Origin: Acidobacteriaceae bacterium
Lineage (GTDB): Bacteria; Acidobacteriota; Terriglobia; Terriglobales; Acidobacteriaceae
Length of the DNA: 64,000 nt
Assembly: GCA_027452245.1 (NCBI GenBank)
Contig: DAIDGW010000108.1
Span: forward strand, 1 to 64,000
Direction: 5' to 3'
The stretch's first letter is position 1. Each line of letters opens with the position of its first letter. The notes under the pieces are model-generated. The model saw only the letters and a program-made list of their open reading frames with translations, made no database searches and was not told the DNA's origin. This document shows positions 43,437 through 51,760 of this stretch, one piece after another. Position numbers and translations under genes: made by a program.

Positions 43437-44213
43437 TTACTTGATGATTCCGCGTTCTGCGGTTTCGATGAATCGGATCAGCATGGCAACGTCGTCGCCG
43501 GGATTCGGCTCTGACTTCAGCTTTTCCAGGGCTTGCGAGGTGTTCAACTTAGAGGCGAGCAGAACTTTATAGGCATGGTGGATTTTCGCGATGCGCTCTT
43601 TGGAGAATCCGCGGCGCTCGAGACCGATTTTGTTCAATCCATAGGCGTGCGTATCGCGCGCGGCCGAGGTCATCGAGAAGGGCAGCACATCCTGGGTAAT
43701 CGTCGTTCCCCCGCCGACATAGGAGTGCGCGCCAATACGGACGAACTGATGCACCGGGCAGAGCGCTCCTACGACCGCCCATTCTTCTACGGTGACGTGC
43801 CCGGCGATGGTGGCGCCGTTCACCAGCATGGCGTGATCTCCGATGACGCAATCGTGGCCGATGTGGGTATAGGCCATGATCAGGATGTGGCTACCAACGC
43901 GGGTTACGCCTCCACCCTTGAGCGTGCCGCGGTTGATGGTGACGTACTCGCGGATTTCATTATGGCTGCCGATTTCGAGGCGCGTGGGTTCACCTTTGTA
44001 AGTGACATCCTGCGGAGCCATACCGATGGCGGCAAATGGAAAAAAAGAATTGTCGCTGCCGATAGTTGTGGGGCCCTCGATGGCAACGTGCGAAATCAGG
44101 CGGCAGCGCTCGCCGAGTTCGACTCCGGCGCCGACGACGCAATAGGGCCCGATCCGGCAGGACGCAGGAACTTTCGCCTGGCGATCGATCAAGGCTGTGG
44201 GATGAACGTTCAT
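43437..44213 (-). CDS. lpxA: UDP-N-acetylglucosamine acyltransferase
   Basis: First enzyme of lipid A synthesis, transferring a 3-hydroxyacyl chain from ACP to UDP-GlcNAc. The 258-residue length fits. The left-handed beta-helix hexapeptide repeats run from about residue 10 (ALIDRQAKVPASCRIGPYCV) to about 195, with the catalytic histidine in MAYTHIGHDCVIGDH. The C-terminal helical domain has KIGLERRGFSKERIAKIH. It follows fabZ by 36 bp on the same strand, as in many Gram-negative genomes, and is followed by the regulatory-like-domain gene. Confidence 0.95.
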   Translation of the reverse strand: MNVHPTALIDRQAKVPASCRIGPYCVVGAGVELGERCRLISHVAIEGPTTIGSDNSFFPFAAIGMAPQDVTYKGEPTRLEIGSHNEIREYVTINRGTLKGGGVTRVGSHILIMAYTHIGHDCVIGDHAMLVNGATIAGHVTVEEWAVVGALCPVHQFVRIGAHSYVGGGTTITQDVLPFSMTSAARDTHAYGLNKIGLERRGFSKERIAKIHHAYKVLLASKLNTSQALEKLKSEPNPGDDVAMLIRFIETAERGIIK

Positions 44214-44249
44214 GAAGGATTGGAGCCGACCGGTACGGATGAAGTCACG

Positions 44250-44795
44250 TCAGCCTTCGCCGCCGGCATCCTCGTTCGAGGACGATCCGCGGCCGCGCGC
44301 GCTATCGATGAGCTGACAGGAAACCGTGGCTTCGGCAACGCGTCTGCCGTTGACGAAAGCCTCGCCGTGCATTTTGGCGGCGATCATTCCCGGCACAACG
44401 CGCCAGCCTTTGACTTCCACCACGATGCGAAGCTGGTCTCCGGGAGAGACCGGTTTGCGGAACTTGGCACGATCAATTCCGGTGAAGACCATGACTTTAT
44501 CGTCGCGGTCTTCGACTTCGGTGAGCAGCATGGCGCCGCCGGCTTGCGCAATGGCTTCAATGATCAGGACGCCAGGCATGATGGGCAGGCCGGGAAAATG
44601 CCCGTTGAAAAAGGGTTCGTTGATGGTGACGTTCTTGATCGCTACAATGCGCTTCTTGCGCTCGAGTTCGAGCACGCGATCGATCAGCAGCAGAGGATAG
44701 CGGTGCGGCAGGATCTTCAGGATTTCGTGGATATCGAATCCAGTTCTTGCCGGAGCCGCAGGGGCTTCGGTTAAAGGCTGAGTACCATGAGTCAT
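44250..44795 (-). CDS. fabZ: 3-hydroxyacyl-[acyl-carrier-protein] dehydratase FabZ
   Basis: Hot-dog fold dehydratase that removes water from 3-hydroxyacyl-ACP and balances fatty acid and lipid A synthesis. The signature [16 protein letters not shown] and the active-site His and Glu in [20 protein letters not shown] are intact. A 25-residue N-terminal extension and a Gly/Ser/Glu tail make it slightly longer (181 aa) than E. coli FabZ. The ATG at 44795 is chosen because upstream codons are not conserved. TATAAT lies about 22 nt upstream on the minus strand. It heads the lipid A gene run. Confidence 0.95.
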   Translation of the reverse strand: MTHGTQPLTEAPAAPARTGFDIHEILKILPHRYPLLLIDRVLELERKKRIVAIKNVTINEPFFNGHFPGLPIMPGVLIIEAIAQAGGAMLLTEVEDRDDKVMVFTGIDRAKFRKPVSPGDQLRIVVEVKGWRVVPGMIAAKMHGEAFVNGRRVAEATVSCQLIDSARGRGSSSNEDAGGEG

Positions 44796-44893
44796 ATGCG
44801 TAAGAAACGGCTTGAAGATTATACTGTACCCGCGCTGCGCGCCCCCGGGCCGCATTGTGGCAAAAGGACGCGCAAAAGCAGGGTCCGATCACA

Positions 44894-46114
44894 ATGACTG
44901 AAAGAAAAACTGAAAGAAAAAGAGAACAGAAGGCAAGTGCAGGGAGTGCAGGTTCCTCGGGATCCGCGGCCAAAAAATGGGGCGAGCGGCTGAAATATTT
45001 CGAGGCGCGGCAGGCGGAGATGCTGGAGACGATCCGTGAATTTGTGGAGATCGAATCGCCCAGCGACAACAAGGCAGCGGCCGACCGCATGGGGATGTTC
45101 CTGGCGGAGCGATTCAAGGCGCTTGGCGGAACGGTGCGGCTGCATCGCGCAGAGAAGTATGGGGATCATCTGCAGGTCAACTTCGGGTCGCGCAATGGCG
45201 GCAAGCCGGTACTGCTGCTGGGGCACTTCGACACCGTTTATCCGATGGGCACGCTGGAAACAATGTTATGCGGGCAGGCTGGAGATCGGCTGCACGGACC
45301 CGGCGTCCTGGATATGAAATCGGGCGTCGCGCTGATGTGGTATGCCATCCAGGGATTGCAGAAGTGGCATGGAGAACTGCCGCGCCCGATCACGGTCTTT
45401 CTCGTTTCCGATGAAGAAGTGGGCAGCGAGTCGTCGCGCAAGGTTACAGAATCGCTGGCCAGGGAATCGGCGGCGGTGCTGGTGCTGGAACCGGCGGCGG
45501 GACTACAGGGATCAGTGAAGACCGCACGCAAGGGATGCGGCGATTACTTGCTCAAGGTCAAAGGGGTGGCGGCGCATGCGGGGCTCGATCCGGGGAAAGG
45601 CCATAGCGCGATCCTGGAAATGGCTCATCAGGTCATAGCAATTTCAAAGCTGGCGGATTTGAAGCAGGGGCTATCGATCAATGTGGGAGTGATCCAGGGC
45701 GGAACCCGCACCAATGTCATTCCGGCGGAGGCCTCGGCGGAAATTGACGTGCGGATCAGCAACGCCAAGCAGGCGAGCACCATCGACCGCAAGCTCAAAG
45801 CACTCAAACCATTCGACAAGCATTGCACGCTGCATATTGAAGGCGGCGTTAACCGGCTTCCGATGGAGCGGAATGAAGGCGTGGCGGCGCTATATGAGAA
45901 GGCTCGGGGCATCGCCAAGGAGATTGGCTGGAAGCTGGGCGAGGCTTCGGTAGGCGGCGGGTCCGACGGGAACTTCACCGCCGGGATGGGGATTCCCACG
46001 CTCGATGGCATGGGAGGCTGCGGCGACGGGGCGCATGCCGTGCACGAACACATTTTGATCTCGGAACTTCCACGGCGGGCAACGCTGCTGGCGGGAATGA
46101 TCGAAAACGCCTGA
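44894..46114 (+). CDS. M20-family metallopeptidase (glutamate carboxypeptidase-like)
   Basis: A 406-residue zinc peptidase of the M20 family. Metal-binding residues are in LLLGHFDTVYPMGT (His, Asp), GPGVLDMKSGVALM (Asp), FLVSDEEVGSESS (Glu-Glu pair) and a C-terminal His in AHAVHEHI. The dimerisation domain is inserted after residue about 215. The layout is closest to carboxypeptidase G2-like enzymes that cleave C-terminal glutamate or related amides. A Lys/Glu-rich N-terminal extension (residues 1-35) is not conserved. There is no signal peptide, so the protein is cytoplasmic. It is divergent from fabZ with about 98 bp between. Confidence 0.9.
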   Translation: MTERKTERKREQKASAGSAGSSGSAAKKWGERLKYFEARQAEMLETIREFVEIESPSDNKAAADRMGMFLAERFKALGGTVRLHRAEKYGDHLQVNFGSRNGGKPVLLLGHFDTVYPMGTLETMLCGQAGDRLHGPGVLDMKSGVALMWYAIQGLQKWHGELPRPITVFLVSDEEVGSESSRKVTESLARESAAVLVLEPAAGLQGSVKTARKGCGDYLLKVKGVAAHAGLDPGKGHSAILEMAHQVIAISKLADLKQGLSINVGVIQGGTRTNVIPAEASAEIDVRISNAKQASTIDRKLKALKPFDKHCTLHIEGGVNRLPMERNEGVAALYEKARGIAKEIGWKLGEASVGGGSDGNFTAGMGIPTLDGMGGCGDGAHAVHEHILISELPRRATLLAGMIENA

Positions 46115-46131
46115 AAATTGGGCTCCCGGGA

Positions 46132-46147
46132 TGTGATTGAGATCACA
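46132..46147 (+). promoter_or_regulatory. CRP/FNR-type palindromic site upstream of tatA
   Basis: The sequence TGTGATTGAGATCACA is a perfect TGTGA-N6-TCACA palindrome, the consensus half-sites of CRP. It lies 150 bp before the tatA ATG. A CRP/FNR-family protein elsewhere in the genome could bind it; that part is inference. Confidence 0.6.
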
Positions 46148-46296
46148 GATTGGCGTGTAAGCGGCGATTGAGGGGAATTTCGGGCTGGCATAGGATGAGG
46201 TCAGGTCGAGCGGGGGGTTTTTGACTCCCCCACCGATGAAGCCTAGAATTTTATTCAGGGCGAGTGTGCGGTGGCGTACCGCACCGAGGAGACTTT

Positions 46297-46482
46297 ATGG
46301 GTGAAGGCCTATTCCAACCGTTCCATCTTTTGATCATCGTGGGTATCGCCCTTCTCATTTTTGGGCCGAGCAAGTTTGCCTCGCTGGGAAAGGGCCTGGG
46401 CGAGGGTATCCGCAACTTCAAGTCGGCGATGAAAGACGGCGAAGACAAGAAGGCTGAGGACGGCGGCGAAAAGAAGGCGTAG
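46297..46482 (+). CDS. tatA: Twin-arginine translocase subunit TatA/TatE
   Basis: A 61-residue Tat component that forms the pore for folded proteins. One transmembrane helix is at about residues 6-20 (PFHLLIIVGIALLIF), followed by the hinge FGPSKFASLGKGLGEGI, an amphipathic helix and a charged Lys/Glu tail. The ATG at 46297 has CGAGGAG upstream at good spacing. No tatB or tatC is adjacent, so the other subunits must be elsewhere. It is convergent with maf after 11 bp and preceded by a CRP-like site. Confidence 0.92.
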   Translation: MGEGLFQPFHLLIIVGIALLIFGPSKFASLGKGLGEGIRNFKSAMKDGEDKKAEDGGEKKA

Positions 46483-46493
46483 CACCATTCCAC

Positions 46494-47084
46494 TCACAGC
46501 GCGCCGGCTTCGCGGAGCATGCGATAGACGAGCGCGATAGGAAGTCCCACGACATTGCTGTAATCCCCTTCGATTTTCGGAATCCACCGCGAAGCACGTC
46601 CCTGAATCGCGTAGGCACCTGCTTTGTCGACGGGCTCGCCGGTGGCGACGTAGTCTCGAATCTCGTCTGGTGACAGTTCTGAGAGGATGACTTTAGTCGT
46701 CGAGGACGCTACAGCGAACTCAGCGGACGAAGCTGTCTTCAGCGGATTCACGAGGCAGACGCCGGTGATGACCTGGTGCGTTCGTCCGGAGAGCAAGCGC
46801 AACATGCGTTCGGCGTCAGCATTGTCGGCGGGCTTGCCGAGAATCTGACCGTCGACGACGACGATCGTATCCGCGCCGAGCGTGTAGGCTTCGGGATGAA
46901 GCGGAGCGATCTTCAGGGCCTTTTCCTGAGCGAGGCGTTCGGCACACGCCTGTGCAGTTTCGCCCGGTCGGGGCGTCTCGTCGATGTCGGCTGGTTCAAT
47001 GGCGAATTCAATTCCGGCGTTATAGAGAAGTTCCTGGCGGCGTGGAGACGCAGAGGCAAGGACCAGCTTGCTTTTCGTTTCCAA
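46494..47084 (-). CDS. maf: Maf/Ham1-like nucleoside triphosphate pyrophosphatase
   Basis: A 196-residue house-cleaning pyrophosphatase of the Maf family, hydrolysing non-canonical or regular dTTP/UTP-type nucleotides. The signature LVLASASPRRQELL is at residues 8-21 and the metal-binding aspartates are in LGADTIVVVDG. The later KAGAYAIQGRASRWIPKIEGDYSNVVGLP is the typical C-terminal region. The role in septum formation is only known for some members. It is convergent with tatA and downstream of the amidohydrolase gene on the same strand, 14 bp apart. Confidence 0.93.
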   Translation of the reverse strand: METKSKLVLASASPRRQELLYNAGIEFAIEPADIDETPRPGETAQACAERLAQEKALKIAPLHPEAYTLGADTIVVVDGQILGKPADNADAERMLRLLSGRTHQVITGVCLVNPLKTASSAEFAVASSTTKVILSELSPDEIRDYVATGEPVDKAGAYAIQGRASRWIPKIEGDYSNVVGLPIALVYRMLREAGAL

Positions 47085-47098
47085 ATGGAAGCCTTCCG

Positions 47099-48553
47099 TC
47101 AGCGGCTGCCGACCATTCCCTTCGCAGACTCAATCAGCCTGGCTGAATCGTAGCCCACGCCATCTTTGAAGACGGTTTCGACATTTTCGATGTCTGCAAT
47201 GTTTCTGGAGGGGTCGCCTTTGATGACGACCAAGTCCGCCTGCTTTCCGGGGGCGAGAGTTCCAATGCGGTCGAGTTCCCCGAGATATTGCGCGCCATTG
47301 GCGGTGGCGATGTGGATCGCCTCCAGCGGAGTAAAGCCAGCTTCGACCAGCAACTCGACTTCACGCTGATCTCCGAAGCCTGCGATGACGCCTCCCATGC
47401 CGGTGGGATCGAGTCCGGCAAGCAGCAGGCCTCCGGCTTTGGCGAAGGCATATTCAAATTCTTCTTCTTTCTTGAAGGCCTGGGGCCAGGGAGAACCCTC
47501 ACTGCCATACCGTCTGCGAATGGCGGCGGAGTCGGCTACCTGGACGCGGCGTTGCAATATCTGGAGGCGGGAGTCGATGGAGAGCGCATCGAGCACACGC
47601 GGCTCAAGGGTTGGGCGTCCGGGGAAACTGCCCATTTCGAAAACGGGGAGCGTCGAGGTGAGTGCCACGTGATGCGCGACCAGATATTGGATCGTGTCAT
47701 GCAGCGGGCCAGAATTGGGATCTAATTTGATCATCCCTTCGGGATTTTCGGCGGTATGTTCCGGGCAAATGTTTTCCTGCTTGCCGGGATCGAATTCCGT
47801 ATCGACAAAGAAGCCGTGCTCGAGATCGTCGATGCCGAGTTCGGCGGCTTCACGGAAACCTACGCTGCACAGGTGGCCGGTGACCTTGGCTCCGCGCTTG
47901 TGAGCGGCCTTGATGGCGGCGGCAAGTTCATCGTGGGTGATGAACATGTAGGCCTTGAAATTATCAACGCCTTCATCGAGCCAGAAGTTGACCGTCTTTA
48001 CCGCGTCGTCGGGGCCAGTGAGTTGATGCATTTGCAGGGCCCAGGAGCCGGCGCCTTCCAGGTACGGCCCGGTAACATGCATGTGGGGACCGGGAATTTT
48101 GCCGGCATCAATCGCTTTCTTCAGTTCAAGATCCGTGTAGGGCTCGAGAGAGCCAGTGGTGCGGATCGTGGTCACGCCTCCGGCCAGGTAGAGCCGCGGA
48201 AAGCTGTAAGCCATTTCGGCGAAGATCGCGTTGCCTGTCGGATAGAACATGTGGTCGTGCATCCCGACGAGCCCGGGGATGACCGTGGATCCGTGAAGAT
48301 CGACGACCTGCGCGCCGTGAGGAATGTTCACACTGCTGGCATCGGAGATGGACTGAATCTTTCCCTGGCTAAGGATGACATTCTGATCTTCGCGTGGAGG
48401 AGCGCCAGTGCCGTCGATGACACGCACATGTACCAGGGCAACCACGGGGGCGTCGATTTTCACGTAGGTTTTGGCGGTCGGAGAAGACGGCTGCGCGAGA
48501 CAGAACGAAGTGCAGAGAAGGAAAAACCCCAGAGTGGCGGCAAGTTTTCGCAT
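47099..48553 (-). CDS. Secreted amidohydrolase-family protein
   Basis: A 484-residue exported member of the amidohydrolase superfamily, near imidazolonepropionase and prolidase-like enzymes. A signal peptide covers about residues 1-20 (MRKLAATLGFFLLCTSFCLA). Metal-site motifs are HDHMFYPTG, the Lys/His of AKVTGHLCSVG and DLEHGFF, with an Asp in LLLAGLDPTGMG. The C-terminal TIGTLAPGKQADLVVIKGDP is the conserved composite-domain end. The substrate (dipeptide, amide or hydantoin-like ring) is unknown. A GAGGT Shine-Dalgarno precedes the ATG. The maf gene follows. Confidence 0.9.
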   Translation of the reverse strand: MRKLAATLGFFLLCTSFCLAQPSSPTAKTYVKIDAPVVALVHVRVIDGTGAPPREDQNVILSQGKIQSISDASSVNIPHGAQVVDLHGSTVIPGLVGMHDHMFYPTGNAIFAEMAYSFPRLYLAGGVTTIRTTGSLEPYTDLELKKAIDAGKIPGPHMHVTGPYLEGAGSWALQMHQLTGPDDAVKTVNFWLDEGVDNFKAYMFITHDELAAAIKAAHKRGAKVTGHLCSVGFREAAELGIDDLEHGFFVDTEFDPGKQENICPEHTAENPEGMIKLDPNSGPLHDTIQYLVAHHVALTSTLPVFEMGSFPGRPTLEPRVLDALSIDSRLQILQRRVQVADSAAIRRRYGSEGSPWPQAFKKEEEFEYAFAKAGGLLLAGLDPTGMGGVIAGFGDQREVELLVEAGFTPLEAIHIATANGAQYLGELDRIGTLAPGKQADLVVIKGDPSRNIADIENVETVFKDGVGYDSARLIESAKGMVGSR

Positions 48554-48607
48554 AAGACCTCACAAAATCCAGAGCCGCATTGTAACCGGAAGTCGAGGGG
48601 AACGGTG

Positions 48608-48979
48608 TCAGATCGCGATCAGCTCAATGCGATTTCCGAAGCAATCGAAGACATGGCAGCGGCGTACGCCGGGAATGCTGTCGTCTTCTGATGTGGTTGT
48701 GACGCCCGCGGCCTTCAATCTGGAGACGAGGCGGTCATAATCTCCGCAGCGCAGTGCGGGGTGCGCCTTCTTTGCTGGCTGAAACTGTTCTTCAACTCCC
48801 AGATGTAGTTGAACGGGGCCACTCTGAAACCACACTCCGCCGCGCTTGGCGAGTTCGGGTGGCTTGGGAATCTCGGCCATTCCAAGCAGATCGGAGTAGA
48901 AAGATCGGGCCGTCTCTTCTTTGCCGCGGGGCATCGCAAGTTGAACGTGATCGATGGCGCTGAAAGGGAAGTCGGACAC
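48608..48979 (-). CDS. VOC/glyoxalase-family protein
   Basis: A 123-residue vicinal oxygen chelate fold protein with two beta-alpha-beta units. IDHVQLAMPRGKEETARSFY and QLHLGVEEQF lie near the N-terminal metal site, and RCHVFDCFGNRIELI at the end carries the C-terminal Glu ligand. Such proteins include glyoxalases, bleomycin-resistance-type and dioxygenase-like enzymes, so the activity is not predictable. The start is a GTG at 48979. TACCAT ends 6 nt upstream on the minus strand, which fits a leaderless mRNA. Confidence 0.85.
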   Translation of the reverse strand: MSDFPFSAIDHVQLAMPRGKEETARSFYSDLLGMAEIPKPPELAKRGGVWFQSGPVQLHLGVEEQFQPAKKAHPALRCGDYDRLVSRLKAAGVTTTSEDDSIPGVRRCHVFDCFGNRIELIAI

Positions 48980-49025
48980 AAAGGTATGGTAGCAGCATGC
49001 AAGCGCGGCGATTTCAGAAATGAAA

Positions 49026-49226
49026 CTACTTGCGATTGCGCTCCCCGGCTTCGAGTTTCCTGGTTTCTTTCACAGCGCCGAGAACAAAAAGACCCACGAA
49101 AACGTCAACTACGAGCAGTGCGATGCCAGCGGTTCGCCAAGTGCCGCCCGCGATGAACAGAGCGGCGTGCCCGAGAAGAATCAGAACGGAGATCGCAAGC
49201 AGGGCGATTTTCTTCTTAGTGGTCAT
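49026..49226 (-). CDS. Small membrane protein, hypothetical
   Basis: A 66-residue protein with two predicted transmembrane helices at about residues 5-27 (IALLAISVLILLGHAALFI) and 32-51 (AGIALLVVDVFVGLFVLGA), and a charged C-terminus (KETRKLEAGERNRK). No family is recognised. It lies between the VOC and isoprenylcysteine methyltransferase-like genes on the same strand. The ATG start and hydrophobic pattern support a real gene. Confidence 0.6.
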   Translation of the reverse strand: MTTKKKIALLAISVLILLGHAALFIAGGTWRTAGIALLVVDVFVGLFVLGAVKETRKLEAGERNRK

Positions 49227-49262
49227 GCAGAGATCGAAAGCGTGTGTTGGTTCGTACTTCCT

Positions 49263-49679
49263 CTAGAACCATGTCTTGGCGCGATATTGGCGATACTCTT
49301 CTCCGAATTTGGCTTCGAGCACCTTGGCCTCAATGCCAGCGCGCCAGATCTGCAGTGGAATAAGTAGAAGAAGAATTAAAAGCCAGATCGGGCGTCCGAT
49401 CATGAGAATCACGCCCGCAATGATGAAAGTTCCGAAGACATAGATTGGATTACGGATCTTGGAGTAGATGCCGCTGGTGACTAGCTTTTTGGCTTGTGCT
49501 GTAACGGAAAATGAGCGGCCAAGCTGAAGGCGGGCCAAGCTCCACATGATGAAGCCGAAAATCGTGAGGCAGAGGCCGAGAATCTGGACTCCGCTCCAGG
49601 TGGCAGGGCGATTCTGCCAGATTATAAGCACGAAAGCCGCGCCGATGAGAATGATCAAAGCTAAGTTTTTGGAAGTCAT
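49263..49679 (-). CDS. Isoprenylcysteine carboxyl methyltransferase (ICMT/PEMT)-family membrane protein
   Basis: A 138-residue integral membrane protein with about four hydrophobic segments. The family-defining region SGIYSKIRNPIYVFG and the C-terminal FGEEYRQYRAKTWF, with its E-x2-Y-x2-Y pattern, mark it as a member of the NnrU/ICMT-like methyltransferase group. The acceptor in bacteria is mostly unknown. The ATG at 49679 starts just before the first helix; a further upstream ATG at 49703 would add eight residues. It is downstream of the OsmC-type gene on the same strand. Confidence 0.82.
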   Translation of the reverse strand: MTSKNLALIILIGAAFVLIIWQNRPATWSGVQILGLCLTIFGFIMWSLARLQLGRSFSVTAQAKKLVTSGIYSKIRNPIYVFGTFIIAGVILMIGRPIWLLILLLLIPLQIWRAGIEAKVLEAKFGEEYRQYRAKTWF

Positions 49680-49806
49680 GCGGGTATGCCTTGCATGATG
49701 CACGACTACTTTTTCGGATAACGATCAGTGTGGGGGAAAAGCCTCAGAATCACTGGTAAGGATTCGCACAATGAACTGTGGCTATCCCCGCAAAAGTTGA
49801 AATCTA

Positions 49807-50229
49807 TTACGCCAGCTTGGCGTTCATCGTAATCTTCGCGTTCAGAACTTTTGAAACCGGGCATCCTTTTTCCGCGGCTTCGGCATATTTCTGAAAGGTA
49901 GCGGCGTCGGCGCCGGGGACTTTTCCGACTACATCGATGTGGCTGGCAGTGATGGTCCAGCCGGAATCGAGCTTCTCCATGGTGAGGGTGATACTTGTGT
50001 TAATGCTTTCGGGCGTCAGGTTCGCGCCTCCGAGCTGGGCGGAGAGAGCCATCGAGAAGCAGGCAGCGTGAGCGGCGGCGATCAGTTCTTCGGGATTGGT
50101 TCCGGGGGAGTTTTCAAAGCGCGTGGTAAACGAGTAAGGAGTGTTATTGAGCACTCCGCCGGGAGCAGAAATGCTTCCTTTGCCGTCTTTGAGGCCGCCT
50201 TTCCAAACTGCACTTGCCTTGCGTTGCAT
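49807..50229 (-). CDS. OsmC-family peroxiredoxin-like protein
   Basis: A 140-residue protein of the OsmC/Ohr fold, which detoxifies organic hydroperoxides through two cysteines. The conserved cysteines are in HAACFSMALSAQLGG and in KGCPVSKVLNAK, with the surrounding ENSPGTNPEELIAAAH segment typical of OsmC. AGGAGAACC precedes the ATG at 50229, giving a strong Shine-Dalgarno. Stress-related expression would be expected but no binding site was identified. It is followed by the ICMT-like gene after about 130 bp. Confidence 0.93.
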   Translation of the reverse strand: MQRKASAVWKGGLKDGKGSISAPGGVLNNTPYSFTTRFENSPGTNPEELIAAAHAACFSMALSAQLGGANLTPESINTSITLTMEKLDSGWTITASHIDVVGKVPGADAATFQKYAEAAEKGCPVSKVLNAKITMNAKLA

Positions 50230-50322
50230 GAGGTTCTCCTTGCAATGATGTTTGGTCGCTATCAATTGTAGATGGAAGGCGTAGAAACTGTCAGGATAGA
50301 TATGGGATGAGGAGGGCTGAGT

Positions 50323-50520
50323 TCAGTAAAAATCGGAGCAGCTCAGATAGAAGCCGCATTGCGGACATTTCATCTTGCAACGGCTTTCTTTCAGCCTGGT
50401 GGAACAATTTGGGCAATAACTGGCGGCTTCGATCACTGACTGGCGGTCCTGCGGTTGAGGACCAGATTTTTTCCACGCGGAACCGGGTGCATGCAACGCA
50501 TTCGTCTCTGCCGATTTCAT
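50323..50520 (-). CDS. Small zinc-ribbon protein
   Basis: A 65-residue protein whose C-terminal half is a double-CxxC zinc ribbon: CPNCSTRL, then KCPQCGFYLSCSDFY. The N-terminal half is polar and unstructured. Compact proteins of this kind may bind nucleic acid or act as adaptors; the function is unknown. It lies alone between OsmC and the SnoaL-like gene. The cysteine pattern is too regular to be a chance frame. Confidence 0.7.
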   Translation of the reverse strand: MKSAETNALHAPGSAWKKSGPQPQDRQSVIEAASYCPNCSTRLKESRCKMKCPQCGFYLSCSDFY

Positions 50521-50603
50521 CCTGCCGAAACTACCGCTGTAAACGTTCTGAGATCAAGTACAGACTTCGGCACCCGGCCAGTTTGTCGATTGCAGGCGCG
50601 CGG

Positions 50604-51074
50604 CTACGAAGCCTGGCGCTGCAGGGGGAGATCGTTGTCATTGGCGTTTGCAAGTGGAACGCTGGAACTCCAGCATTCGGCGACCACCAGCCATGCGCCC
50701 AAGCGCCGCCAGACCTTCAGATATTTCCCATGATCGGTGGAACGGGAGCGATCGGCATGACGCACCACGACGGAGTAGCGTCCGGTCTCCATTGCCATAT
50801 CGCCCGAAAGGTCGACACGGGTGGTTTGAAGACGAAGGTCTTCATACCCGTTTTCGCCCAGCTGACGGAGAAGGCGTTCAACTCCCTTTTGTCCATAAGC
50901 GGGCTCCTGATGAGGAGCCATGAAGACGCCGTCGGGAGCAAACATGTTGCCGACGTGATCGTAATTTCCTGTGTTGAAGGAAGTTACAGAATCTTGTGTG
51001 AGGTTGCGGACCTGAGACTCGGGGTCCACGAACAGCGGACGCGAGTCCGCCGCGTGTGATAACGGCCTGTACAT
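50604..51074 (-). CDS. SnoaL/DUF4440-like NTF2-fold protein
   Basis: A 156-residue protein with the cystatin-like NTF2 fold. The region ESQVRNLTQDSVTSFNTGNYDHVGNMFAPDGVFMAP is typical of the DUF4440/SnoaL group: a helix pair followed by a strand with the A/F-x-D-G-V-x-M pattern. The second half, RYSVVVRHADRS to YLKVWRRLGAWLVVAECWSS, forms the curved sheet. The function is unknown. A strong AGGAGG sits 6 nt before the ATG at 51074. The gene appears monocistronic. Confidence 0.85.
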   Translation of the reverse strand: MYRPLSHAADSRPLFVDPESQVRNLTQDSVTSFNTGNYDHVGNMFAPDGVFMAPHQEPAYGQKGVERLLRQLGENGYEDLRLQTTRVDLSGDMAMETGRYSVVVRHADRSRSTDHGKYLKVWRRLGAWLVVAECWSSSVPLANANDNDLPLQRQAS

Positions 51075-51410
51075 CTACATCCTCCTGGGGGAAGGCAAGG
51101 CGAAGTTTGCGGCCAGTCACGCTTCGCACGAAATTTCGGCTTATTTTAGCGCACGAGGCGTGTGAAAAATCCAAGGATGAAAATTAATTTTTGACGCTTC
51201 TTGGCGTTTGGGCGTCTACAGTGTTTGCTGTAGATTAAGCGAAACCGCAAGCGATGACTGGGCTCTGCGCCGCGCTTAGCTCTGGAGTTTCTGGAAGAGT
51301 TATCGAACGCCGCCAGAGCCCTCATCCTTTGGTGACATTCAGCGTGCGATTTCCCGGCATACCAATGGCATGAGATCCCGACAACTCGGTTGGGCTAAGA
51401 TCGCGGACTT
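51075..51410. other. Intergenic region, no gene seen
   Basis: A 336-bp stretch. It contains CTACAG/CTGTAG (51216-51233) and an 8-bp inverted repeat GGGCTCTG/CAGAGCCC (51260-51321). A TTGACG (51190-51195) lies upstream, but no -10 stands at a normal distance. No coding frame or known RNA could be supported. Promoters for the two minus-strand neighbours may lie in or near it. Confidence 0.5.
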
Positions 51411-51581
51411 TCAGGCGACACGCACGCGAGGCAATCCCGGTGGATCCGCTTTCTGATTTTCCATCTGGCGTTTCACGCGCTCAATCAATATGGCCAATTT
51501 CCTGGACTCTCGATCACGCTCAACTTGCTCGCATAAGCGACGAAAATCCTGCGTTTCTTTCTGCGGGGGGAGCTGATTCAT
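51411..51581 (-). CDS. Very small charged helical protein, 56 aa
   Basis: A 56-codon frame from ATG 51581 to TGA at 51413-51411. The product is one long amphipathic, charged helix (FRRLCEQVERDRESRKLAIL, then RVKRQMENQ) with a Pro-rich end. AGAGGA stands about 9 nt before the ATG, a proper Shine-Dalgarno. The strong codon regularity and the ribosome-binding site support a real gene. No function is known. It is easily missed because of its length. Confidence 0.55.
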   Translation of the reverse strand: MNQLPPQKETQDFRRLCEQVERDRESRKLAILIERVKRQMENQKADPPGLPRVRVA

Positions 51582-51760
51582 GAAATTTAGTCCTCTAAAA
51601 AGCCTGCTAAGCGTACTCTAACAGTTCCCCGTTGCCAACCGGTATTTTTGCTCTCGGCTAATGCAGGAAAAGACTGTAGACACCTGCGGCTAAGGTTCTG
51701 CATCCAAAGCCTCTGCCCAATTTATTACGCGCGGGCGCGTGTCGCTGGGAGGGAATGCCG

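Noticed and set aside
43533-44774. A 413-codon plus-strand frame
   Set aside because: It covers lpxA and fabZ on the other strand, which carry complete family motifs.
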